From: Condylostoma magnum
Lineage: Eukaryota; Ciliophora; Heterotrichea; Heterotrichida; Condylostomatidae
Assembly (NCBI GenBank): GCA_920105805.1
Contig: CAKKTI010000092.1
Location: 1-61,105, forward strand
Direction of reading: 5' to 3'
Length of the DNA stretch: 61,105 bases
Shown piece after piece: positions 22,001 to 34,600 of the stretch. Each line of letters opens with the position of its first letter. The first letter of the stretch is position 1. The notes under the pieces were generated by a model. The model searched no databases. It saw only the letters and a program-made list of their open reading frames with translations, and had not been told where the DNA came from. Position numbers and translations under genes: made by a program.

Positions 22001-23861
22001 ATCCGTTATTATCTATATAGTTTAATTCCAGATAAGCAGTGTCTACAAAATTATCAATCTAATTACCAAACGAGTCCTTTATTTATAACTCAATTTTATA
22101 TATTTGTCCAGCTTATAGCTCACCAGCATTAGTCGCAAGCAGTTATACTAATGTAGAAGTTGTCTATGAACTACTAGCATCACCTACAGTCATTAATATT
22201 TAAAACGACCCATTTGAAATAACTTCTCCATATAACTTTACATTAACTTAATATACTCCAAGCGAAGTTAAAGTAAAATCAATAGTTGATTGCCCATTAC
22301 TAACATATACACTATTAAAAAACGTTGTAGATCCACCAATTTAAAACGATACATTGAATTAATCCGTTGGGTTATCAAGTAAGTCTCCTCTAGCATCCAC
22401 AGAAAAAGCCTTCATTTAATACATAACACCAACTTATCCACTACTTATTTGTTCTACATAACATAAATTAACTGTGCTTTTACCTAGTAAAACCTACTAA
22501 ACCCAGGGGGTTTCCTGGATTCTTTAAGGTGAGTATAAGTTTTGAACTGATATAGGCTACTTTATCCTAGAATCTGAGCTCCATTCAACTTTTAGAAAGG
22601 CTTCTTCTTATAATTATACAAACTCCACAACTATGTAATAAAATCCAATACTCTCAGGTGAAAACTAAGCAATTACCTCAACACAACACTCATCTCACTT
22701 CTCTACTAATAACTCACTATTAATTCAAACTCTTACACGATCATTAGCCTATACATAGTAGCTTATGGTATCAATGCTATTGATATAAATAAACCCCTAA
22801 TACCTTGCACTTATAAAGTCCCCAGCAAAGTTAGTAATAAGCTCGTTTTCATTTCAACTTAAATTTATATCAGAAGCCTCTTATACATGGTCAGGAGCTC
22901 CGTTAAATCATATATTATCCCAGTACTCTGCTAACAAGCCTCCTTATACTAGTAAAAAAACAGTCAAAGTGTAAGGACCCTTGAGTCTCGCTGTGTAATT
23001 TGCCCTTATAGTCTCTGAATCAACTTAAAAGAACTATGCATACTCTGTCTTTTCAAGCAAATCTTCAATATAGTCTTAGTGATTTGTATCAACTCTTTCA
23101 CATTTAAATGATTCCCCGATTTCACATACATCACTTACTTCTAATATTACTGGAGGAGAGTCAGGAACATTTAAACCATCAAAACTTAACAACTCAACTA
23201 AAACTTGAAACTCCACCCCTGATTTCACGTCTTATGGCTTAGTGACTATAGAGGACTAGGGGTCAGGAAATAATTCAATATTAACTTCAATGCTAGCTGG
23301 CTAAGAACTGCCTACTTGGTTACGAGCTATTACAAGAATTGTGTATTAAGTGTTATATTCCAACTGCACTCCATGCTATAAGATCGTAGGTGGGAGATCT
23401 TCTATAGGGTTATCTAAAGAGCCTAGAAAGATTCTAAATCCTAGCAATGTAGCACCTCCCAAATCAACTCCTTCGATGCTTCAGCTAACAAGAGCTATGT
23501 CCCTAATGGTAGAATACTGTAAATTATTCACTTAACTTGGAAATCCTGCACATAATAAAGTTTACTTATTTGATTCTGGAGATTCTTCTTATGATGTCAC
23601 TGCAAAGTAGGAAATAGTAATATTTTCACCGTCTGTATCATCACAGACTATATTACCAAAAGTCTCTACTGTATCATCAAGGAAAAACTATTAGCCGTCC
23701 TTTATGTAGAAAATACGATAATATTGAGCGTCTGGATAAGGAGACCAACTGAAATTTAAAGTTTTAGTGTCTTTGTTGTATTCTTCTCATGAAACCGCAA
23801 GGGGAACATCGACTATGGAAAAATTACGTGCTGTAGTTAAATATAAGAGAAATTGAAGCAT
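19020..23861 (-). CDS. Giant secreted FN3 / PA14 / filamin-type repeat protein
   Basis: 1,613 residues in one frame over 4.8 kb. A signal peptide (MLQFLLYLTTARNFS) is followed by two FN3-like domains ('LNFSWSPYPDAQYYRIFYI'; 'NTQYTILVIARNQVGSSQP'). Then come a PA14 domain ('GGLLAEYWDNIWFNGAPD'), filamin-type Ig repeats with the recurring 'KDQYGNLLDN' turn, a second PA14 ('EWKGFLYATQSGQYTFYINT'), two or three more filamin repeats ('RDSAGDPLTVGGDLV', 'KDEFGNILDEEP') and a C-terminal PA14 ('FISVTETDDYVLTLSTDNTA'). No clear transmembrane segment at the C-terminus, so it is secreted or attached through partners. PA14 and filamin repeats suggest carbohydrate or cell-surface adhesion. It lies 34 nt downstream of the GEX1-like gene on the same strand. 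Confidence 0.88.
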
Positions 23862-23895
23862 TTTTATTAGATAGTAAAAAGGAGTGTTAAAACCA

Positions 23896-24954
23896 TTAGT
23901 ACTTAGATATTGAGCTTCTTCTATGAGTTTAAGAGTTCTGTAATAATAGATCTTGAGTTCTAGGTGTAAATACACGAATTGTTTGTTATTTTAGGTTATT
24001 GAAAAGCTCGCAGATCATGTCGTAGTTAAGCTTGTTGTAATTTTTGTAGTTGTAAAACGCGTTTAAGTACTCTAGAAGCAAGGTAAGTATGAGTATTATT
24101 TTACTATAGAATTGTAAGCTTTGGGATATATAGTTTTTTGCGATTTATTCGATTAAATAGTATAAGAGTGTTATCTTAATTAATTTAAATCTAATCTCTC
24201 TTGTTTGATCAATTGACGTAAGTATGAATATTATTGTGAATATTAAGCAGTATTCTATCAGGGATCTTATGTCTAAAATATCGCCTACAAGTACTTATTA
24301 AACTTGTTATATCTCAGATATAGTAGTCTATAACATCTAAAGTCAATTCAAAATATAGGAATAATTTTCTTATATTTACTCTTGAAATTAATTACTGCTT
24401 TCTATTAATTATTATTGAAATTATATCATTTCTTACTTTTGTCCTATTAATTCTTATTAAATCTCTAAATTCAACTTGTTCTATTCTTATAAAGTGTCTT
24501 AAAATTACTATTAATTGTTCTATAGATCTTTAGTCAATCCAATAGACTATTATAATCTTATAACAGCTTCCTTTGAGCTATCTCATAATCTATTTATCAG
24601 TCCATATGTTTGAGATTTTCACAACTCATTTTGCATATAGCTGCATATGTGGAATCCATGAGTGTAAAATTCAATATAAACCTATCATTCTCTACTGGTA
24701 AAGCTTTAAAAGCAACTTAGATCCTCACATTGCGTCATTTGGTAGTCTAATTATTCAAAATGACATTTAGATAGATTATAAGCAAACCATTAATGAGATA
24801 CACTATGGAGATCATTACAATCTGTGTTTTCTATTACATCTCTTCAACATTATCCTGAGAATAAGTTTTAAAATTGTGTTCCCTGCTAAGCTAAGTTTTA
24901 TTATGCTTCAATATCTAGCTCGATTCCTAAAGTTTGTAATATTAAGACTAACAT
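23896..24954 (-). CDS. GEX1: GEX1/KAR5/Brambleberry-family nuclear-fusion protein
   Basis: 352 residues. A hydrophobic signal (MLVLILQTLGIELDIEA) precedes a Cys-rich luminal domain: 'SGQCWRDVIENTDCNDL', 'SHQWFAYNLSKCHFEQLDY', 'MTQCEDLSCFQSFTSREW', 'VYIEFYTHGFHICSYMQNEL'. This Cys/Trp pattern is that of the GEX1/KAR5/Brambleberry family. A coiled coil (about residues 145-215) and two or three C-terminal membrane spans ('SLIEYCLIFTIIFIL', 'FYSKIILILTLLLEYL') complete the known architecture. Family members act at the nuclear envelope in karyogamy and are expressed in gametes; in ciliates that would be conjugation. Four or more Trp in the domain are TGA. Stop TAA at 23896; the giant PA14/FN3 gene starts 34 nt further. 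Confidence 0.85.
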
Positions 24955-25258
24955 TTTATTATACTTTAGTAACTATGTATTACAATATATAAAATACTAG
25001 GCTTTCAATTACTTCTTTGATAACTTTCACAAAACATTCGTTATATATTTCATTTGGAGTATAAACTTTTAAAGTGAAAGAAAATTCATGAGTATAATCA
25101 CTGTTTAGAAATTAATCTCATCTGTCGATTATCCCAATAAAAGATAACATCGAATTATAATTATTTTTATATAATTCTATTAATAACTCTATACAACAAA
25201 TATTACCTTTAAGTTCTAACTAATTTCTATTCAATCTCCTAAAACATATCTAATAAAA

Positions 25259-25789
25259 ATGCTTTCAAGAAGAGCTTTCAGTACAATTTTTAAATACGAT
25301 ATAAAATAAAGCCCTACAAGAGATTTCGTGAAGTAGTAATTTGGCCTTAGTATAATAACTTATGGGGCTTTGTTAACATTATGATAGAAGTTTGATATCT
25401 ACATGGGCTTTGCTGGAATTGGAGTTCTAGGATACTTAGGAGTATATAGTGTAGCTGTTAAAGGAATAGACAAAAAAATAATAACTTAAATAGACTACAC
25501 AAATGAGTAATTAAGCTTTAAAACAATATCAAATAGTATATAAGGAAACAAGGAAGAAATAAAATTTGAGCTAAAAGGAATGCAGGGATTTTATAAAATA
25601 AGGGTAAAAGGCTCCCCTTTATACCTTAACAGAGAAGAAGGAGTAATAGATGAGGAACTAATGCAGAAAGTGCTACCTGAGTATTATTCAGACTATGAAG
25701 AGGAGGAAGATGATGAAATAATTGACAGTAGTATACCAAATAGTGAATAAAAGAAGAATGAGAACTCAAATTTACATGATAGGTCATAA
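25259..25789 (+). CDS. Probable mitochondrial inner-membrane protein
   Basis: About 176 residues. The start MLSRRAFSTIFKYDIKQSPT is a classic mitochondrial presequence (Arg, Ser, no acids). Two membrane segments follow ('FGLSIITYGALLTLW', 'YMGFAGIGVLGYLGVYSVAV'), then a small soluble domain ('KFELKGMQGFYKIRVKGS') and an acidic tail ('YYSDYEEEEDDEIID'). The presequence, helical hairpin and short beta domain resemble TMEM70/TMEM186/TMEM223 assembly factors, but this is a similarity of layout only. The stop may be TAA 25748-25750 or 25787-25789. The 303 nt upstream, to the GEX1-like start, are discussed under findings. Confidence 0.6.
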
Positions 25790-25857
25790 AGATTTTAATA
25801 TTAGTTTATTATTCCACTAGTGATTTATTTAAACATTATAGAAGTTCATACTAAAAA

Positions 25858-27186
25858 ATGGATAAAGTTAATAAATCTTTTGATGGAGGGCCTTCTATAA
25901 AGGATATAATAAAAGTGTGCCATAGGAATTATAACAGAAGTGATAATTCAAGTTAATTGATTTAAGCTAGAACTCCCTCTTTAAGTCCAATTAAATTAAA
26001 ATTATTTAGACCTACTAAAGCTCGTAGCAGAGTTTAAAAGATTCTTGGGCCTGGATACTACAATATAAAATCTGAGTATTTAGATGGACCTTAGTTTAGT
26101 TTTAATAGAGGGAAACGATTCGGAAAATAGTTTGAAGATCTTTACAATAAATAACAGTAAACTACTAACAATTAAAATTTGTATGATTTTACAGAGATTA
26201 ATAAGAAAATTGAGAGCCATTCCGCAAAAAATAAGCTAAGCTTAATCTAACATAAAGCAATATAAGCTAATATGACTAGATAATTGGTTTCTGAAATCAA
26301 GAGGAAAATCGATGATATGAATAGAGATTATAAAGAGAAATCGTTTTAGTACAAGTTTAGAAAATTTGAACTTAGGAAAGCAGGAATATGATAAGGGATA
26401 AATAGACACTGAATAAAAATGATAGGGATGATAGGATTAACTTATGTAGTAAATCAAAAATTTCACTGAAAGCTTTAATTACGTGAAAGATCATCTAAAA
26501 TAAGGAATATATTCTTTTATACTTGTCGGTTTTTAGGTATTATAATGGCCTCAGCCAGAAGAATTCGTGAAAAAAATGCTTAAGTGTAAATTAAAAAAAT
26601 ATTACCTAAATACCTCTTCAGATTCGTAATAGATGTAAAAATAAAAGGAATTATAAAAATATTACATATTTCCGAAAGCTTTATAACTACAAAAATGATA
26701 ATAAGACTTATGCAGCTTTGAAGGGATAAAATACATATGATTTAAAGGTTTTTCAGATAATATGTACTAATAAATAAATGTAAGTACTAAAAAATGATTT
26801 ATAAATGAGAGGCAAAGTAATTAGAACTACTAAAAGCAAGGAAAAAGAAACAATTAACAAATTATAAATATGTTGTGCCAGATGCTATAAAAATCATTAT
26901 TATTAGAGAAAGAATTAAATTTTATGTAAAGGAATAGCTTCTCTAAATCAGAGCTTATAGAATGAAATCTATTGAAGAATAAGCAACACTTTATCCTTTT
27001 AATTAAAGCTAATAGAAAGATAAAACATTTATAATTGAGCCTCCTAATTCGTTCTATTGAATGAATGGTGATGTTATTAGAAAGATGATTTTAGAAGCTG
27101 AAAGAGGAAGAATGTTTTGAGATAAATGGATAAAAGATTAAAAGATAAAACTTGGGAAATCTTATAAAAGGAATTTAGTAATTTAG
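25858..27186 (+). CDS. SHIPPO/STPG (sperm-tail PG-rich) repeat protein
   Basis: 442 residues starting MDKVNKSFDGGPSIKD. A SHIPPO repeat is clear at about residues 60-85: 'KILGPGYYNIKSEYLDGPQF' then 'SFNRGKRF', the GPGxY core that binds microtubule inner surfaces in cilia. The C-terminal two thirds are basic and rich in aromatic, IQ-like helices ('GIWQGINRHWIKMIGMIGL', 'RFLGIIMASARRIREKNA', 'LMQLWRDKIHMIQRFFRQYV'), a pattern common in ciliate axonemal or cortical proteins. Several Trp are TGA. A cilium or cytoskeleton role is inferred. Stop TAG 27184-27186. Confidence 0.75.
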
Positions 27187-27313
27187 TACATTTTATTTAA
27201 TTTATTAGGATGTTTTAGTCAGTTATATATCTTAATTACAGTTTTATAAAATCTTCAAGGAAGTTGATGAGCATATTTAAAATGTATTGTAATAGGATCC
27301 CAAAAGTAAATTT

Positions 27314-27387
27314 AATCTTACATAATAATTTATCAGTAGTTTTGATCAAGTTTCAGTGAATCTTACATAATAATTTATCAGTAGTTT
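27314..27387. repeat. Two 29-bp direct repeats, 45-bp period
   Basis: Identical copies of AATCTTACATAATAATTTAT...TAGTTT at 27314-27342 and 27359-27387, 16 nt apart. The 45-bp period equals 15 codons. On the minus strand the repeat reads KLLINYYVR twice in the frame of the small ORF that starts at 27786, just past its proposed stop. Confidence 0.9.
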
Positions 27388-27405
27388 AATCAATTTATAA
27401 TAGAA

Positions 27406-27786
27406 TTAGGATAGTACATTGATAAATTTAGCTGTTATATTACATGCAATATAAATTACTTCAACTTTATGGTTATTATCACTGTCATACTATAATTTTA
27501 TTATCAATCTTTATTACTTCCCAAAACTTTGTCCATTGACTTAAATCACAATTTTATCCTTAGTTTTGATTACATTAAGCCATTACTATCATGTTAGAAA
27601 AATGAAACTGCTTTTATATCAAACTCTTATATCATAATCTTAATTAATATTTAATTTAGTTTATCCACAGCTTATATCTTGACTAATCATTCTCTTTCGA
27701 TACTAGCCAATTATATCCGTCAACTTTACATGTTTAGCCTTATATTCTGAATTTAATGTCCAAATAAAAAAAAAGTATTTGAGCAT
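27406..27786 (-). CDS. Small hypothetical protein
   Basis: About 126 residues: MLKYFFFIWTLNSEYKAK at the start (short hydrophobic segment, perhaps a signal), then a beta-rich body ('KVEVIYIACNITAKFINVL', 'DKIVIQVNGQSFGKQQRLII') that looks like one small folded domain. Four TGA would be Trp, which is high. It ends at TAA 27406 or, if that is Gln, runs into the 45-bp repeat (KLLINYYVR). It lies between the SHIPPO gene (convergent) and the flavin monooxygenase (divergent, 285 nt). Not recognised. Confidence 0.4.
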
Positions 27787-28071
27787 TTTTGGGAGTTTCT
27801 TTTATCTACTCCGTACAAAAGTATAATAAAAATAATTATTCTATGGCGCACTATCTTCAGTCGAAAATTATCCCTATATTATTAAATGTATGGCTTTTTC
27901 GAGAATTAAGGGTAATCTATGAGATTTTAGCATTAGAATTAAAATTTGACCTCTATTTAGGCCAATAATTTCAAAAATGGTTAAAATTAATAAAAATATT
28001 CCCCTACCTTCGAGTTTTCCCTAGCTTCTTCGCTATATTTGGGCAATTCTCTAACCTAAAGCTAACATAAA

Positions 28072-29412
<1,341 letters not shown>

Positions 29413-29834
29413 CTTTAGTTAGTAAGTAGAATATTGATATGTTTAGATAGTGTTTGCGAATCTTTAGTAATTGGTATCTCATATAGAAATAGATAGGATT
29501 CTTTATTTATAAGCCGACTATGCTAACTTTATATTAGAATTTGATATCAAAGATAATAAATTTATATTATAAAGATTGATGATTCTTGTGCTAAACTAGA
29601 TTATACTAATATAATTATTTAATGTTTATTTCTAATTAGTATAGAACAAATAAGTTAGGATAGTGTTATAAAATCTTTGTAAATATTACCTTAAATACTA
29701 GAATTAATTGATATGTAAGCACAAAAGCTAAGTCGATATTAAGAATTGAAGTATTTCAACTAGTATATTGATAAAGTATTTAGCAAAAATTTATTAACCT
29801 TAAACAAATCATTTAGATGTTAAACTCTAAATAA
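29413..29834. other. Unassigned 422-nt stretch between FMO and CK1-like kinase
   Basis: No confident gene. On the plus strand two frames look protein-like: 'LVSHIEIDRILYLQADYANF' in one and 'SRYQELKYFNQYIDKVFSKN' in another, with no convincing ATG. It may be a short spliced gene, or the 3' flanks of the two convergent neighbours. Confidence 0.4.
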
Positions 29835-30881
29835 CTAATTATCTTCTTCATTACGTTCCTTTAGAACAGAATTCAAAAAACAATCTATTTTAGGCCTGTT
29901 TTAGAATCCAACAAAATTAAATTCAATTGTCTATGCACTCATCTTTTTCTATTATCTCTTTTCTCGTTTCATTTACGATAACATTCTAGCAATATCTCCT
30001 CGTCTAATAGCATTTTAAGCCCTAGGATGCAAAGATAAAATCAAAAGTTACTCTTCTGTTGGTTCAGCAAAATTCCTTCTTTACTTCTTATATTAGTTTC
30101 TAAATTCCTTCACCCAATAAGCGTAATTTGGAGTTTCAAAAGTATTCAAGAAATAAGTATAATGAACAAAATCTCTAAAAATGCTTTTGAGTCCGTGACA
30201 TAAAACTTTTGGATTAATTGATCTTTTCATTTACTTGATCTATTCTACTTCAGTTTAATCGCTCCACGGTAGCCCTCCTTTCTGCATATAAATTAGTACA
30301 TAGCATAAACTAATTAAGTCATCCTTAGGGAAGGGTGCTTGAAGATTCATTTAACTATAGGAACAGAAATATTAATTCCTGATAAATTTCTTAACTTTTG
30401 TTATATTTCTCTATTATTTATTTCTTTTAAACCTTAAGGATTATGTAAAATCGATTATTCTATAACGGTTGTTATTATCGGCAGTACATAAAATATTTTT
30501 AGGCTAAATATCACTATGGGTATAGCCCTTTTTATGTAAATCCCTTAAAGCTTTAATGATGTACACTGCCAATTGGGATGCTTCTTAATTACTTCACTAT
30601 AAGTCTCTTATATTGCTTATATTTTCACCCAATAGCTGCATTGAGGTTCAGAACTTATGGTTGGTTTCACCGCAATCATAATATCTAGGAATGAATTTAG
30701 ATTTTAATTTTCTGAGAATCCTAGCTTCTTTATGGAGTTTGTTATTACATCTTCTTGAGGAAGATAATTTAATAACTACCTGTTAATTGTTGTTTCATAC
30801 ATCCTAAGCTCTTGATATACTTTTGCACTGTCCATTTCTTTGTATGTCTTCTAAGATCTAAAATCTATTACCAATAATCAT
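29835..30881 (-). CDS. Divergent CK1-like protein kinase
   Basis: 348 residues starting MIIGNRFQILEDIQRNGQCK. The CK1 layout is recognisable but altered: 'QQVVIKLSSS' with the VIK lysine, 'CNNKLHKEARILRKL' with the helix-C Glu, 'GYTHSDIQPKNIL' in place of HRDLKPxN, and 'RIIDFTQSLRF' in place of DFG. The catalytic and metal Asp remain, so activity is possible. The usual Gly-rich loop is degenerate (RNGQCK). The C-terminal tail past residue 250 has no known domain. Divergent from a small ORF with only 11 nt between the ATGs. Confidence 0.75.
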
Positions 30882-30892
30882 TTTTTATAAGT

Positions 30893-31411
30893 ATGATGCA
30901 ACAAGATTTTTATGAAAATAAAGAAAAGGTAGTATTCTAAACTGATAAATTATTTTCTATTGGTATTTGGATAAATTTGCAGATTAAAAAAAAGCATATC
31001 CAGATTACATAATATTCTAATGATGCAGAACTATTATTAAAGATGTTTAGTATTATATTTACAGCTACTAAGTTAGTTTGTTGAATATGTAAAAAATCCT
31101 TATAAGTGTAATAGATATTCCTTTATGTTATATTTTGTATATAGTTTATTAAATTTATTGAAACATTCATCAAAATTATTAAAGATACTTAACTTTTGAT
31201 ATCTTACTTAAACAGGGATGTAAATCTCATAAATTTATTATCTTAAATTATCTAAAAATTCCTCAAATTAATAAGATACTAGTATAGTAAAACTATTTAA
31301 TCTACCCTAGAAATACCTTTTCTACTATAAAAGGTTTAATCAATAAACAGGAGTATCATTATTTACTCATTTCATCCTTAGCTGCTTGTAATCGATTTCT
31401 TAGGGCTTTAA
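30893..31411 (+). CDS. Hypothetical protein, 172 residues
   Basis: Starts MMQQDFYENKEKVVFQTDKL. Hydrophobic and basic, with a likely membrane-associated middle ('AELLLKMFSIIFTATKLVCW', 'FLYVIFCIQFIKFIETFI') and an Ile/Leu-rich end ('IIIYSFHPQLLVIDFLGL', TAA). The first part has a beta pattern that could be PH-like ('FSIGIWINLQIKKKHIQIT'), but that is weak. It begins 11 nt from the ATG of the CK1-like gene on the other strand. Not recognised. Confidence 0.45.
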
Positions 31412-31607
31412 ATTGTAATAAACCCACTTTCAAAGCAAATTATTATAGTAATTATACCGAATTCTAACTATTACATATTTTACCATACTATTATATTTAT
31501 TTAAAGCTATAACAAATCAATTCATATACATATGTTAATATTAAAAGACTACAGCTTACTTAAAGAATAGACTAATAGGTTTTTATATGCAAACTATTAA
31601 AAATTAA

Positions 31608-34600
31608 ATGGATGCTTCTATTGTATAACCTGATTCTGTATAAGAGTGAATTAACAACAAGTATCAAAAAGTTTAGCAAGCCAAAAATTTACTATTTGAG
31701 ATATTTTACTAACTTTATAAAAGTTCGAGCAATAAATAAAAATCAGAACTATAATCTTACTAATATGTTAGCTTTGCTATAACTTAGATTTGATTAGCCT
31801 TTTAACTAATGAGCCTACAGATGCCTCTTCCTAAAATTTAGTAGTCTGAATAATTTAAAATATACCAAGAGCTTTTGCTAAGTACTCGATTGGATTATTT
31901 GCTTATTAATAAAGACTTAGAACTTGAATTTCTATTATTCATAGGAATTTATATTCTTACAATTTACTTTATTATTATTATCTTGTATGCCTAAATGATT
32001 CAAGGTAAGTAAAATCTAGGAAAATTTATAATTAGTTTTCTAAGCATTTAAATGGGGTTATTAGACTAAATTTTGCTTATACCTTTTACATGCTATTTGA
32101 TAACAATAAACAAGGACTTCTCTAGTAATTTTGATTACATCTACTAAAATAATGAAAAGAATGCTTAGATTTCTTGGCTTTGATAATTATCTATACCCTT
32201 TTACATTCTGATTATTATTTTAGTTTACATGAAAACTATATTTGGATATGAATAGCTTATAACAAATAGAAAGAAAAACATTAATTCTATGGCTTTTTCT
32301 AAAATAGAGTAGATTAAGTTTATCTGTACTCACATCATAATTTGGCTATATGTCTTTTTAGCACAAGAATACAGAATTATATACTTGATTGCACATATCG
32401 TATTACTACTAATACTAGGCTTCAATTATGTGTATTATCAACCGTATTTCAATAAGTTCACCAATGCTAGTAATGCCTAACTATACTGTATCGTGCTTAT
32501 GATAGCAATTTTATAAATTATAAGTATTATGCTGGATAATTGCTCAGCACTATTCATTCTAAGCTTGATTATGCCTATTCCTATCTTTTATCTCGTTTAT
32601 TATGTTTTTAATAAGCGAAGAAATTACTTAATCAACTAACCAATTAAAAGAGCAAAGTAAAACATCAATTTATTTGAATTAATACATATTCTATAGTAAT
32701 AATTTGAGAGCTATTTAAAATTAAACAAACAATAAGAAATCAAATAGGCCAAATAAAGCATTTTATAGATTTTTAAGCTATAGTAAAAGTTTCTAGTTAA
32801 GAATCCTATTTTTTATATTCTATAGTTCATTTTCCACGGTGAAGTAAGATAAAAAGAAGATCTAGGAAGACTTAAACTTGGCTTAATTAAAAATTTAAGC
32901 TTAAATCTCGAATAACAATATTGGTATTACAAGTACAAAAAGTATTCAAATGATGCTTTTTCTTAATATATAGAAGAATTGGACTATATTAGATTCTAAA
33001 ACCTGTATTAAAAGAGCTTAAAAATAGACCTAAAGACAACTTAATTCAATCTTAAATTTTGAAATGAACTAGGTAAAAAGCATCCAAAGGTAAAATTAAT
33101 TGAAGATTATGGATAAAAAGTTTATAAAAGTAATTAAAAATGTAATCTAATATTGAATTAGTTATATGAGTAGTATCCTGAAAACACGTTATCCCTGGCA
33201 TTGTATGGCACATTTTTATCAGATTTTGTCAATGAAAGGGAAAAAGGTAATAAATTGATGTTTAGGTATCTAACTCAATGTCGAATAGAATAGAATCGTC
33301 ATATGCTGGATTATAAGGCCATTTCTTACTTTGATAATAAAAGTGGAGTAATAATGATATCAGGAAGTCCTAGCTCAATAGGTTAAATAACATATATTAA
33401 CCAATCAGCTAGTTTAATTTTAGGCCTTCCAGCAAATTTAGCCAAAAATACGAATATAGCTAGTTATATTCCTCCTCCAATTACAATCAAGAAGCATAAT
33501 GATTCAATGGAAAGATTTATTTTGAATACTAATAAAACTAATGTAAATATTCCATTTAAGCTGATAATTACGAGTTATTCAGGTTATCTAGTTGAAGTTT
33601 CAATATAATCTCGGTGCATAGCCCTAGATTCTCATCCTTTCTTTATAGCGTCAATAAAATAGCTTTGTAATAAAAGGGAATTGCTAATATACAACGACGA
33701 TGGTGTAATCATAGCTCATTCAAAGAAATTTCCTCATGTACTCAATAACAAAAATCACGTTATAAAAGGCTTCCATACAAAAGATATAATTGATAATTTT
33801 GATGATTTAAAAAAGAGATACTAAATAAAATATTGCTTTGAACACCACAATATGCCCCCCTAATAAAAATTATGGATGATGTTTGATTCTTTAATAATAA
33901 GAACTGTGTGCTTTCATTTGATATATATAACTAACGATAAATTTGAGTCTAATAATTGGAAAAAACATAGGCTAAAAGATACTGATAAAGAGTATAGACA
34001 TTTGTTACTGCAAGCATAGCAAGTAATGTAATCATCGTAGCTTAATGGTAGTATATAAAATTAAAGCATATCTTACATTAAATTCAATAAGGGAATTCTG
34101 AAAAGCTCGATGAATAAAGTAAATAAAAATCTGAGTGTTACCATTTTAAACTAGCCAATCATTTATTTAGTCACGGATACAGATTTTAGTCCTGGATAAA
34201 TGAATCCAAGAACCGCTAAAGATTTTGATAATCAGTAAATGAATACAAAGCAAATCTTACAAATGAAAAAGAGTTCTACTTATGAATTTACAATGGATTC
34301 AGATTTGTACAGTTAATTCGATTCAACAAACCTACTTTTAAGCAATGATAATAGTAATCTACTTAATTTAGATAGTTAAATTAAATCATATAATGATAGC
34401 TAAAATTCCTAAATTTAAACAAATTGTGATTATAGAGAGAATAAAGTATCAAAGCGGCTGCTTGGAAGTATTAACAGCTCAATGAAGCGCTTTATAACTT
34501 CATTTATACTAACAAATTTATTAGTTATCATATCAACTATAGGAATGCTTGTATTTCTTAGTATGACTATAGATTCATACATAGATAAATCAATTTTGTA

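Noticed and set aside
34034-34054. tRNA-like start (GTAGCTTAATGGTAGTATA)
   Set aside because: Only the D-arm half is present, with no anticodon or T arm, and it lies inside the TmcB-like coding frame.
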